A DNA stretch of 64,000 nucleotides from the NCBI GenBank assembly GCA_900546365.1, contig URCF01000005.1:1-64000 (forward strand). The letters are read 5' to 3'. Both the position numbers and the translations under genes were made by a program. The DNA comes from an uncultured Porphyromonadaceae bacterium. GTDB taxonomy: Bacteria > Bacteroidota > Bacteroidia > Bacteroidales > Muribaculaceae. Below the pieces are notes generated by a model. That model did not search any database. It was not told the origin of the DNA and worked only from the letters and a program-made list of their open reading frames with translations. Positions 34,060 through 41,864 of the stretch are shown piece by piece; positions within the stretch are counted from its first letter, which is position 1; the number at the start of each line of letters is the position of its first letter.

Positions 34060-34725
34060 TCGCAGAAATGGAATGTAAGGAATTATTTCCTGTTCAGTTT
34101 CTACTACGCCGGAATCCGCGCCGCCGACTTCATTCAGTTGCGCTGGCGCAATGTGTCTTCTGAGGGGCGGCTGACTTATTCTATGGATAAGAACGGTAAA
34201 TTCCGCGACATTGTCCTTGTGCCGCAGGCATTGGAAATATTGAGGCATTATTTCCGACCGGCTGCCAAGCCTGATGATTAATCTTCCCACTACTTGACAA
34301 CACGGCTCCGTATGCGAAATATGTTACTACTGCCGACAAGAGGACAATCACACCTGACATACGCAAGACACTTTATGCCGCCGTCTCCGCCAAGAACGCT
34401 CTCATCAACAAATACCTGAAAAGATTGCGGAGAAAGCTGAGATTAGCAAAAATGTGTCGTTTCACATTTCCCGACATTCATTCGCTAAGGTCGCAAAAGA
34501 GACCGGACTTGACAACTGTATAGTTAAAGAACTATTGGCACACAGCAACCTTGCAACCATCGAGCGATATATGGACAACTTCAATACGCAGAAAACCGAC
34601 AACGCCCTCATCAACCTTTTCGGCACTGTCGAGAAACCCAATGATAAGAAAGAGAGGTAATTGAAGCTCCGAAAGGAATGTCGCCCGAAGAGATAGCCGC
34701 CATATTCTCGGCAATCCAAAAATAG
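34060..34725 (+). pseudogene. Tyrosine recombinase remnant with frameshifts (right island scar)
   Basis: The segment can be read, with frame changes near 34270-34330, as the C-terminal half of an integrase. It contains FSFYYAGIRAADFIQLRWRN (catalytic Arg box), VLVPQALEILRHYFRP, SAKNALINKYLK, VSFHISRHSFAKVAK (the HxxR box), then ELLAHSNLATIERYMDNF with the catalytic Tyr. It aligns by eye with the intact integrase at 46328-47743. The start and N-terminal domain are absent. Its last ~65 bp also match the remnant at 27870, so the RiPP locus lies between two copies of the same 3' end. Confidence 0.85.
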
Positions 34726-34825
34726 TTATATTCGCGAGTCGGCAAATAGCGCATGTCGAGCTTTCGCTCGGTGCGCGATTCTTAAAGAAATTTGACCGAC
34801 CGACAAATAATTCGTAAATTCGCAT

Positions 34826-35986
34826 ATGGAACAGAGCGCAAACATAACAAGAATATACAATCACGCAGCCGAAACGATAAAGACTGCTATCCTCAATGGC
34901 CAGTATGAAGCGGCCAAAGGGGTCAATAGAGTTCAGCTTCTTACCAATTACGCTATTGGCAAATACGTGTCAATGAACACAAGGAATGGCGTGTGGGGAA
35001 CAGGCGCGTTAAGGGCCATCAGTGAAAGATTGAGAAAACTTCTTCCCGGCTTGCGTGGGTATGGAGAAACTCAGCTAAAGGAGATGCGCCTCTTCTACGA
35101 AGGATGGTCTTTTCTTGATACAAAATCGTCGGTTACGACCGACGATTTACCTCACGACAATTCATCGGTTGCAACCGACGAATTACAATTGGCTGACCCC
35201 GTGGAAGATATTATGGGACTAATTAAGGTCGCTACACCTGCCGATTTCCCAATGGAAGATTTCCTCAATACTCCATTTACGCATCACTCTACAATTCTCC
35301 GAAAGTGCGAAAGCAATGAAGAGCGATATTATTATATGCACAGATGTGTAGAAGAGCACTTGGCAGTTGAACGACTAAAGGTCGTCATCGGGAATGGCGA
35401 TTTTAAGAAAGGTATTGTCCCAAACAATTTCTTGGACCGTATAGGCGACAAGAGCCTGGCGCGTAAAGCCGTAATGCAATTCAAGGACTCGTATCTCTTG
35501 GATTTTATAAACGTAGAGGAGATTGGCGAAAGAGATAAAGAGGACATCGACGAGCGTGTGGTTGAGAAGCAGATTATCCACAACATCAAAAAGTTTATAA
35601 TGGAATTCGGCAAGGACTTCGCTTTTGTCGGCAACCAATATCATCTTGAAATCTACTCGGAAGAATTTTTCCCGGATCTGCTGTTCTTCAACCGTGAGCT
35701 CAATGCGCTGGTTGTGGTTGAATTGAAAACCGGAAAGTTCAAGTCCGGCTATCTTGCCCAACTGATGACTTATCTCCGCATTCTTGATGACAAGGTGAAG
35801 AAACCTCATGAGAACCCCTCAATAGGCATTGTCCTTTGCAAGGAAGCAAACCGTAGCTTTGTGGAATATGTAATGCAGGACTACGACAAACCGATGGGTG
35901 TGGCAACATACACCACATCCCAAGAAACACCGGAGGCATTGAAGGACGCTCTTCCAGACATGGATGAGCTGAAAAAATTGCTGTAA
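34826..35986 (+). CDS. YhcG-type PDDEXK nuclease (DUF1016)
   Basis: This 386-residue protein has the DUF1016 N-terminal helical domain (about 1-95, with RLRKLLPGLRGYGETQLKEM) and a C-terminal PD-(D/E)XK nuclease domain (about 170-350). The nuclease has FAFVGNQYHLEIYSEEFFPD followed by LLFFNRELNALVVVELKTGKF, where the D..ELK residues form the metal site. The family is linked to recombination-promoted nucleases and is frequent in defence islands. Between the domains is an odd repeated segment, KSSVTTDDL / NSSVATDEL, encoded by two tandem palindromes (35123-35184). The gene begins 100 bp after the integrase scar. Confidence 0.88.
   Translation: MEQSANITRIYNHAAETIKTAILNGQYEAAKGVNRVQLLTNYAIGKYVSMNTRNGVWGTGALRAISERLRKLLPGLRGYGETQLKEMRLFYEGWSFLDTKSSVTTDDLPHDNSSVATDELQLADPVEDIMGLIKVATPADFPMEDFLNTPFTHHSTILRKCESNEERYYYMHRCVEEHLAVERLKVVIGNGDFKKGIVPNNFLDRIGDKSLARKAVMQFKDSYLLDFINVEEIGERDKEDIDERVVEKQIIHNIKKFIMEFGKDFAFVGNQYHLEIYSEEFFPDLLFFNRELNALVVVELKTGKFKSGYLAQLMTYLRILDDKVKKPHENPSIGIVLCKEANRSFVEYVMQDYDKPMGVATYTTSQETPEALKDALPDMDELKKLL
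35123..35184. repeat. Two tandem palindromes inside the YhcG-type gene
   Basis: Unit 1 (35123-35148) has arms AAATCGTCGGT and ACCGACGATTT around TACG, perfectly paired. Unit 2 (35159-35184) has arms AATTCATCGGTTG and CAACCGACGAATT with one mismatch. The units share a TCGGTT.C.ACCGA core and are offset by exactly 36 bp, so they add 12 codons in frame at the linker between the protein's two domains. Confidence 0.8.
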
Positions 35987-36027
35987 CCAAGCCGTGGCAA
36001 TGGGATCTGATAGAAATTTCAACGCTG

Positions 36028-36065
36028 TTTGAACATGCTATCGCTGCTTTCAGCGGAACGGAAAT
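36028..36065 (+). repeat. Repeat copy 1: TTTGAACATGCTATCGCTGC..
   Basis: This 38-bp stretch recurs at 52217-52255 with only three differences. It contains a small hairpin CGCTG-CTTT-CAGCG. It lies 42 bp after the YhcG-type nuclease stop codon. Confidence 0.75.
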
Positions 36066-36155
36066 ATGTACTTAATCAGAAAATAAGTACTAACTGATAG
36101 AATTGATTTTGGAATTTGTAATGGCTGTTAGTTATTTTTTGTTGGATTTGTTTTC
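36062..36155 (+). repeat. Direct repeat upstream of the TonB-type gene, copy 1
   Basis: About 94 bp that recur in similar form at 38652-38738. It includes GTACTTA-N9-TAAGTAC, a perfect 7-bp inverted pair of operator type (36068-36090), followed by TAACTGATAGAATTGATTT and GTTGGATTTGTTTTC. Confidence 0.75.
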
Positions 36156-36250
36156 TTGGCATTTCCTTCTCATTTGACATTTCTACAAAACCTTATCTGA
36201 TTGGGAATTGTTTGTATTTGGTACTATTAACATAAACCACACGTTTGGCT

Positions 36251-38554
36251 ATGAAAATCGTAAGTCTCATACTGTTGCTAATGACAACATTTTCACTAAC
36301 TGCGAAAGATGTTACGGGCCTAATTATGGATGAGACACAGCAACCTGTTTCATTTGTCAATGTTGTACTTATTGCTGACTCTACTTTCATAGACGGAAAA
36401 GTCACAGATGATGCCGGGCGTTTTTTATTTGAAAATGCAGACAGTACTGCCAACAAAGTCAAAATATCAATGATAGGTTACGAGGATTTGGTATTGCCTA
36501 TCCCTGTTGACGGTAATTTTAATACTCTTTCCCTGACACCATCGTCTGTGATGTTGGGTGAGGTGGTTGTCAAGGCAAATTTACCCTCTACCCGAATTAA
36601 GGGCAATGCGATAGTCACCAATGTCGAAAACAGTGTGCTGGCTACCACAGGCTCGGCTAATGATGTGCTTAAAAATGTACCGATGCTGACAGGCAGCAAC
36701 GGTAATTTCAGCGTGTTTGGGCGTGGCGATGCAATAATCTATATCAACGGTCGCCTCGTGAGAAATTCAAGCGAGGTGGGGCAACTTGCTTCCTCGGACA
36801 TCAAGGAGGTGCAGGTTATCAATAATCCCGGTGCGCAATATGGAGCTGATGTGAACGCCGTGATAAAGATTGTTACCAAAAAGCCGGTTGGCGAAGGGTT
36901 CAGTCTTTCCGCATATACTGACAATATTTACAACAAATGGTTCACCACAACCGAACAGCTTGATTTGAAATACCGTACAGGCGGACTTGAAATATTTGCC
37001 ACTGGTAATTTCAGTCATGGCAAGAACTATGACGATGAATACATTTTGAGTACCACTAATGGCAAATCTGTATTATCTATGGTATCGCAAGAGTCCGTCA
37101 GCACAACGAAGACCGCAATATCCGGCAAAATCGGATTTAACTATCAATTCAACGAAAATCATAGTATCGGCGCATATTACCAAAATGATTATAACCGAGG
37201 ACACCACTTCGGACATTATCTTAACGATATTTCCGAGAATGGCACACTGTCGGAGTCGAGTACATCAGACCTCAAAGGTTGGTTCAAGGCTATGCCTTGC
37301 AACAGCGCGAATGTATATTATAACGGCACCGTCGGAAAATTCAGTTTTGATGTGAACGGTGACTATATGCAGACAAAGGATAATGACCGCGCATACCAGT
37401 ACGAGCAAAACCAATTTTCCGACAACCGCAATGTCACGACATTCAACACCTCCCGAAACCGCCTTTTCGCTGAAAAGGCCACGGTGTCATATCAACTGCC
37501 GAAAGGAAGCGTACTTATCGGAGAAGAATATACCAATTCCCGCAGCCGTAACGATTTTAAAAATACGGAAGCGATATTGAACAGCGAGGAAACCGATGTG
37601 CGAGAAAGCAATATCGGAGTGTTCGCGGAAGTCAGCCAGACTTTCGGCGATTTCAGCGCATCAGCCGGAGTGAGATACGAACACGTTAAATCCGACTATT
37701 ATATCAACAATCGGCTTGCAGACGGGCAGAGCAAGACCTATGACAATTTCTTCCCGTCGGCCAACATAACTTATTCGCCCGGTGATTTCAAGTTTTCTTT
37801 ATCATACAGCAACCGGACCGTGCGGCCGACATATCAAAATCTTAACGGCAACTACTTCTATGTAAATTCCATTTTATATACCCGTGGCAACCCATATCTC
37901 GTGCCCTCCAAACGACAGGATTTCACCGCACAGGCATCTTGGAAATACATAACCCTTTCTGCCCAGTATTCCTACACAAAAGATGCTATCGTGCAGGTCT
38001 ATGAACCGTATGAGGGCAACGACCGTATCAACGTGTTTACCGTCACCAATATGCCGAGCCACAAGTTGTTTTCAATATTTGTAAACGCCTCGCCTCAATT
38101 CGGCATATACCACCCGTCGCTCTCCTTGGGTGTGCAGAAACAGTGGTTTGATGTCAAATATCTCGGGCAGCATAAGAAAATGAACAGTCCCATATTCACC
38201 ATTCAGATGAATAACACCCTGACACTGCCGCACGATTGGTTCATCGAGGCTTCCCTATGGTTGCGCAGTCACGGTGATTGGAAGAACTGGGCCTATACCC
38301 ATACTCTTTCAACCGTCAATCTCCGAGTCTATAAAATGTTCCTTGACAAAAGCCTTACCGTTTATCTTGGCGTGAATGACATATTCAACGGTCAGATATA
38401 CAAGGCAAATATATACAGCGGCAATGTGATGATGCAGTCAAATGTCAACAATCACGGTCGAAATGTGGAGTTGACAATCCGCTACAATTTCAACACCTCA
38501 AAGAGCCGCTACAAAGGAACCGGAGCCGGACAGACAGAGAAAAACAGATTCTAA
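36251..38554 (+). CDS. Outer-membrane beta-barrel protein, TonB-dependent receptor-like
   Basis: The ATG at 36251 (MKIVSLILLLMTTFSLTAKD) gives 767 residues with a signal peptide. A carboxypeptidase-regulatory-like beta domain (about 20-105, GLIMDETQQPVSFVNVVLI) comes first. A TonB plug-like domain follows (about 115-215, with VPMLTGSNGNFSVFGRGDAI, IYINGRLV and VQVINNPGAQYGADVNAVI). The rest is a long barrel of aromatic-flanked strands ending in ELTIRYNFNTSKS. This is the OMP_b-brl type common in Bacteroidetes. It has no SusD partner, so the ligand is unknown. It is flanked by direct repeats at 36062 and 38652. Confidence 0.88.
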   Translation: MKIVSLILLLMTTFSLTAKDVTGLIMDETQQPVSFVNVVLIADSTFIDGKVTDDAGRFLFENADSTANKVKISMIGYEDLVLPIPVDGNFNTLSLTPSSVMLGEVVVKANLPSTRIKGNAIVTNVENSVLATTGSANDVLKNVPMLTGSNGNFSVFGRGDAIIYINGRLVRNSSEVGQLASSDIKEVQVINNPGAQYGADVNAVIKIVTKKPVGEGFSLSAYTDNIYNKWFTTTEQLDLKYRTGGLEIFATGNFSHGKNYDDEYILSTTNGKSVLSMVSQESVSTTKTAISGKIGFNYQFNENHSIGAYYQNDYNRGHHFGHYLNDISENGTLSESSTSDLKGWFKAMPCNSANVYYNGTVGKFSFDVNGDYMQTKDNDRAYQYEQNQFSDNRNVTTFNTSRNRLFAEKATVSYQLPKGSVLIGEEYTNSRSRNDFKNTEAILNSEETDVRESNIGVFAEVSQTFGDFSASAGVRYEHVKSDYYINNRLADGQSKTYDNFFPSANITYSPGDFKFSLSYSNRTVRPTYQNLNGNYFYVNSILYTRGNPYLVPSKRQDFTAQASWKYITLSAQYSYTKDAIVQVYEPYEGNDRINVFTVTNMPSHKLFSIFVNASPQFGIYHPSLSLGVQKQWFDVKYLGQHKKMNSPIFTIQMNNTLTLPHDWFIEASLWLRSHGDWKNWAYTHTLSTVNLRVYKMFLDKSLTVYLGVNDIFNGQIYKANIYSGNVMMQSNVNNHGRNVELTIRYNFNTSKSRYKGTGAGQTEKNRF

Positions 38555-38651
38555 TGGTTTATTAGCCCCCGAAATCCAACCTTCTAATGATATATAACTA
38601 TATTCATACTGATTATCAGCAAATTACAATTTTCGAGTCGTACTAAATACT

Positions 38652-38738
38652 AAATATGTACTTTATAAGAAAATAAGTACTAACGGATAGAATTGATTTG
38701 TTAGCGGCTGTCCACTATTTTTAGTTGGATTTGTTTTC
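38652..38738 (+). repeat. Direct repeat downstream of the TonB-type gene, copy 2
   Basis: This matches 36062-36155 with a few changes and a short deletion. The inverted pair here is GTACTTT-N9-TAAGTAC, one base less perfect. The sequences before and after it differ from those of copy 1. It lies 98 bp after the barrel gene stop. Confidence 0.72.
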
Positions 38739-38793
38739 GGAGAAATCCTTGGATTTCTTCGGTTAGTACACCTCTTGTTTCAAATATTTTTTG

Positions 38794-38801
38794 TAACTTT
38801 G
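38794..38801 (+). promoter_or_regulatory. -7 box TAACTTTG upstream of element B
   Basis: TAACTTTG is a perfect box, five bases before the first hairpin of the structured RNA. No other box is seen before the ORF at 39069. Confidence 0.6.
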
Positions 38802-38805
38802 CAAT

Positions 38806-39016
38806 TGACAGACATCTGTCTGTCACGACATTTTGGAAAAATAAGAAGCGTTATGCTCATCTTGTAGTTTGAGAACCTGAGAAATTCATAAAACAGAGCA
38901 AGAGATAGCATAGTGGTTCTCACGCGTATAGCGTGAGCTGCTATTGTTACATCTGCTCACAGGTTTTCTCAGGACCTTCAAACTAGAACGTGGCATAGTT
39001 GGCTCACGTTTTCTAT
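38806..39016 (+). ncRNA. Candidate structured leader RNA or sRNA (element B)
   Basis: A first hairpin, TGACAGACA-TC-TGTCTGTCA (38806-38825), is perfect. Then comes a long rod of nested stems: TATGC/GCATA (38852-38856 with 38993-38997), TAGTTTGA/TCAAACTA (38865-38872 with 38978-38985), CCTGAGAAA/TTTCTCAGG (38876-38884 with 38965-38973), GAGCA/TGCTC (38896-38900 with 38954-38958), ATAGCA/TGCTAT (38905-38910 with 38939-38944), and CTCACGC/GCGTGAG (38919-38925 with 38931-38937). The 3' GCTCACG (39002-39008) is complementary to CGTGAGC (38932-38938), so a pseudoknot or switch is possible. A T-rich tract (39009-39018) follows. Promoter, 5' hairpin, GCGTGAG motif and 3' end resemble element A at 28094. 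Confidence 0.55.
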
Positions 39017-39068
39017 TTATGGTTACCTCTGAGGAGTCAACAGAGGACATTATGAAACTAATTGACAA

Positions 39069-39671
39069 ATGAAAAGAATCTTCTTTTTCTGCCTCTTAAT
39101 GATTATAAGCCACTTTTGTGTATTTTCTCAAAGTCCAGAACTAACATCAGCATATAAGCAAGTTTGTACAACCCTAAAAGAGTATAAGTTTACATCGAAT
39201 GATGTATACTCCGGTGGAGGAAATGGTCGTACAAAGAGTATTTCGTTATCTTGTCAAAATGGTGTCTTGATTTTTTCGTTCAATGATAATTATGGTGCTT
39301 TTTCAGATCCATTTTTTGGACACAGACACGGTATTATTACAATAAAAGTTCCATTGGCAGATGCTCGTTTTTACTTGCCTTCGTATGGCAGTTATATGAG
39401 CATTACTGACAACGACAGAAATGGCGTTGAACTTACATATAAAAAGCAAAAAGAAATAATTGACGGGTATCAGATTCACGGATCAGAAGGATCATTGAAG
39501 AAACTATATAACGAGTTGAATGAGCTGCTATCAATAGCAATAGAAGAGGACTTTACAGGTTCGCTTGGTGTAGCATCTAATAACAAAACTGCAAAAAGAC
39601 CGAATCAGCCAAATGGGAAGACACAAAATACAAACAAGCCTAAGAAAAATGTTGGGAAGTATGTTCAATAA
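39069..39671 (+). CDS. Secreted protein of unknown function
   Basis: This 200-residue protein has a signal peptide (MKRIFFFCLLMIISHFCVFS, cleavage near FSQ). The middle is beta-rich (SISLSCQNGVLIFSFNDNYG, then HGIITIKVPLADARFYLPSYG). The last ~35 residues are polar and basic, rich in Asn, Lys and Pro (NKTAKRPNQPNGKTQNTNKP), like a flexible linker. No enzymatic motif is recognised. It lies downstream of element B and overlaps the following lipoprotein gene by 11 bp, so the two are translated together. Confidence 0.75.
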   Translation: MKRIFFFCLLMIISHFCVFSQSPELTSAYKQVCTTLKEYKFTSNDVYSGGGNGRTKSISLSCQNGVLIFSFNDNYGAFSDPFFGHRHGIITIKVPLADARFYLPSYGSYMSITDNDRNGVELTYKKQKEIIDGYQIHGSEGSLKKLYNELNELLSIAIEEDFTGSLGVASNNKTAKRPNQPNGKTQNTNKPKKNVGKYVQ

Positions 39672-40947
39672 GGTATATTTTATCACGATTATTAGTACCC
39701 TGTTTTTGTTTCTAAGTTGTTCTCATTCCGCCAAAAACAGGGTAACCAAACCTTTAGCAGATATTGAGATTGGACAAAATGAGATCTCATTAAAAGGGGA
39801 TTCATCACAGAATTATATGCTCACTGTTACGATTGGAGATGATATTAAATTTGAAAATCCTTTGATGGGTAACCAAACAATAGGATATCTTGAATTGCTA
39901 AAGACAAAACCTGATTTATATAATAAAATCGCTTATCATTTGGCGATAAACAAAGGTAATATTAAAATTGGATTGAATATACATAATATATGTGATACAA
40001 CCATATATTACCGCTATAACGTTGCCAATACATACGACCTTACCGGAAATGTCATAGAGGGTATTTGCGCCCCCTTGCATGGAGCATATTCTCAAGTTAA
40101 TATTGAAACTGACATAATTAAATGGCTGTATCGGAATGGTTATAACAATATAGCGGATTCAACAATAAACGATATCAGACTTTATATTCAAGATTTAAGT
40201 CGGTCAGAGTTCAAGCAGTATCAAACGAAAGATGAGGTTCCTGTAATTGCATCGCTAAAAGGGATTGATTATCGAATAAGCTCTGATATGAAAGCGGATT
40301 ATTACTATCTACTTGCCTGCCAAAATGAAAATCAGATTGATGATTTTGTAGAAGAAGTAGTTTCTTTGAAATTTGAAGGAGCAGAAAATAGTTTGAATGA
40401 GCCTATTCTGTGTTATAGATCTCCTTCTACAAATGGCTTGGCGTGTATCATGTTGATAGGGATCAATTCAAATTGGTCGTATAAGGTTGTGCCGATTGGC
40501 CTTATTTCAATAGATAATATAAGTCCCACGGTTGGTAAGATGATTGATGAGGATAAAAGTTTTTCATCATCACAATTCTTATTTAAGAATCACCAGATAG
40601 AAGTTAACAGTAAATCACCAGTGCCCATAATATCAGGCCATTTAAATATAAATTTAGGTAAATTTCAAGGATATGGATATATGCTCAATGTGCCCTTTAC
40701 CTTTTCATTTCATGGTGATATTAGCAAAATTATAGTTCATAGAACTAAGAATCTTACTGAGAACATAGATTTATCGGATAAAAAGTCACCATATCATATC
40801 ACACTTAATATTGGACTCGATACTGGTGACAATTACATTCCTATTGAAGTAATAGATAAAAGAGGCAATCGGACATCTTATGATTTGAAGATTACGACAG
40901 AACAAATAAAAGATAATCCTGTCATAGAAAACAACATCTATAACTAA
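39661..40947 (+). CDS. Lipoprotein of unknown function
   Basis: The ATG at 39661 (MFNKVYFITIISTLFLFLSC) gives 428 residues and places the lipobox Cys at residue 20. Earlier start codons in the frame only extend into the upstream gene. The body has no cysteine-rich or catalytic motif that I recognise. The C-terminal part (GYGYMLNVPFTFSFHGDISK, then VIDKRGNRTSYDLKITTEQ) looks like an Ig-like beta-sandwich. With the preceding secreted protein it forms a two-gene surface unit. AT-rich codon use suggests it was acquired. Confidence 0.75.
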   Translation: MFNKVYFITIISTLFLFLSCSHSAKNRVTKPLADIEIGQNEISLKGDSSQNYMLTVTIGDDIKFENPLMGNQTIGYLELLKTKPDLYNKIAYHLAINKGNIKIGLNIHNICDTTIYYRYNVANTYDLTGNVIEGICAPLHGAYSQVNIETDIIKWLYRNGYNNIADSTINDIRLYIQDLSRSEFKQYQTKDEVPVIASLKGIDYRISSDMKADYYYLLACQNENQIDDFVEEVVSLKFEGAENSLNEPILCYRSPSTNGLACIMLIGINSNWSYKVVPIGLISIDNISPTVGKMIDEDKSFSSSQFLFKNHQIEVNSKSPVPIISGHLNINLGKFQGYGYMLNVPFTFSFHGDISKIIVHRTKNLTENIDLSDKKSPYHITLNIGLDTGDNYIPIEVIDKRGNRTSYDLKITTEQIKDNPVIENNIYN

Positions 40948-40950
40948 TTC

Positions 40951-40994
40951 TAGTCATGAGGTACTGTTTGAATTCAAACAGTACCTCATGACTA
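40951..40994. terminator. Perfect 44-bp palindrome between convergent genes
   Basis: Each arm is 22 bp (TAGTCATGAGGTACTGTTTG, then AA) with no loop beyond the centre. It lies 3 bp after the lipoprotein stop and 2 bp from the stop of the small ORF on the other strand. A two-way terminator is the simplest reading, though there is no long T-tract. Confidence 0.75.
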
Positions 40995-40996
40995 AC

Positions 40997-41173
40997 TTAA
41001 CGACTCTTAAAATTTCCATTTCTAATGCAATCTGTAGCATCAGTATCATAATATACAGTACCATTGGGTAGAACATATCTAACAACAGGACAATAATATG
41101 TACCTTCTTCTTTGTTTGAAGACTCTTCTTTATTGATACAATCAATACAAGTTTTAAAACCTACATCATCCAT
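40997..41173 (-). CDS. 58-residue cysteine-bearing small protein
   Basis: Read on the minus strand from ATG 41173, the frame gives MDDVGFKTCIDCINKEESSN and ends NGTVYYDTDATDCIRNGNFK SR. It has four cysteines (CIDC near the N-terminus, then YYC and DC) and no signal peptide. Its amino-acid use is plausible for a real protein. An in-frame stop lies 9 codons upstream, so no longer start exists. A palindromic terminator follows it. I do not recognise the family; it could be a small zinc or disulfide protein, or a peptide precursor with the modifying genes lost. Confidence 0.5.
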   Translation of the reverse strand: MDDVGFKTCIDCINKEESSNKEEGTYYCPVVRYVLPNGTVYYDTDATDCIRNGNFKSR

Positions 41174-41289
41174 AATCTTAGTGCTTGTTTTATTATTTTA
41201 TAGAGTAGAATACATTGTACTGAAAACTAATACAATACAAATACTCCACATAACAAAACATTTCTAACTAATATCGTAACAAATCTTTT

Positions 41290-41485
41290 GATGGACTAAT
41301 GGTGTAAACCTTTTCCTTGCCTGGGTTTAGGCTGACGGAAGCCCATCTTTTCAAGGAGTTTCCGAGCCACAGGCTGCGAGGATTCTCCGAGAGAATGCGG
41401 TGGACGGCTTCGGGTATCATGTCCTGCATGGTGAACCGCTTGCGGATTGGCTCTGCCGGATTGAGGTCATAACCGTTGGCTGCCC
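41290..41485 (-). pseudogene. Unidentified coding remnant with a frameshift
   Basis: The minus strand reads YDLNPAEPIRKRFTMQDMIP, then AVHRIL; after a shift it reads ESSQPVARKLLEKMGFRQPK and ends in GKGLHH and a stop. The two parts look like one protein C-terminus broken by a small indel. I cannot name the family. It abuts the ISAs1 remnant. Confidence 0.35.
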
Positions 41486-41499
41486 TTTCTTTCGGTGGC

Positions 41500-41764
41500 A
41501 GTTCAATTGCTGATTGACAAGATAGACATAGCCGGCAAACTGGTTACAGCGGACGCTATGTCTATGCAGAAAGACATCATCGACAAAATAAGAAAAAGGG
41601 CGGGTATTTTCTGATAGAACTCAAGGCCAACCAGCGGGTGCTCCGCTACGGAGTGGAGGACAGGATCAAGCATACCGCGCCTCAGTTCATATATGTCAAA
41701 GGCCAGGAACTTGGACACGGAAGGATAGAGAAACGGACATATAACGTATATGACGGACTTGATC
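41500..41764 (+). pseudogene. ISAs1-family transposase remnant
   Basis: The plus strand can be read as IDKIDIAGKLVTADAMSMQK, then DIIDKIRKKGGYFLIELKAN (one frame change near 41600) and GHGRIEKRTYNVYDGLDLL. VTADAM and the LKANQ motif are the second DDE-region signature of ISAs1/H-repeat transposases. Both ends of the gene are missing, and the IS1634-type element begins at its 3' edge. Confidence 0.7.
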
Positions 41765-41830
41765 TCCTGACTTCGTCACTTAAAAAAATGTGATTTTATA
41801 AAGCTTTGTTGCCTAATATTTTGTAAATTT

Positions 41831-41854
41831 GTGTCACCCTAAAATGGGTGACAC
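41831..41854 (+). promoter_or_regulatory. Hairpin GTGTCACCC/GGGTGACAC in the IS leader
   Basis: A perfect 9-bp stem with a six-base loop lies just after a -7 box TAAATTTG (41824-41831) and directly before the GGAGG ribosome site (41855-41859). Only transcripts starting outside would contain the complete stem, which fits a fold-back that limits transposase made from readthrough RNA. Confidence 0.5.
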
Positions 41855-41864
41855 GGAGGCAAAA

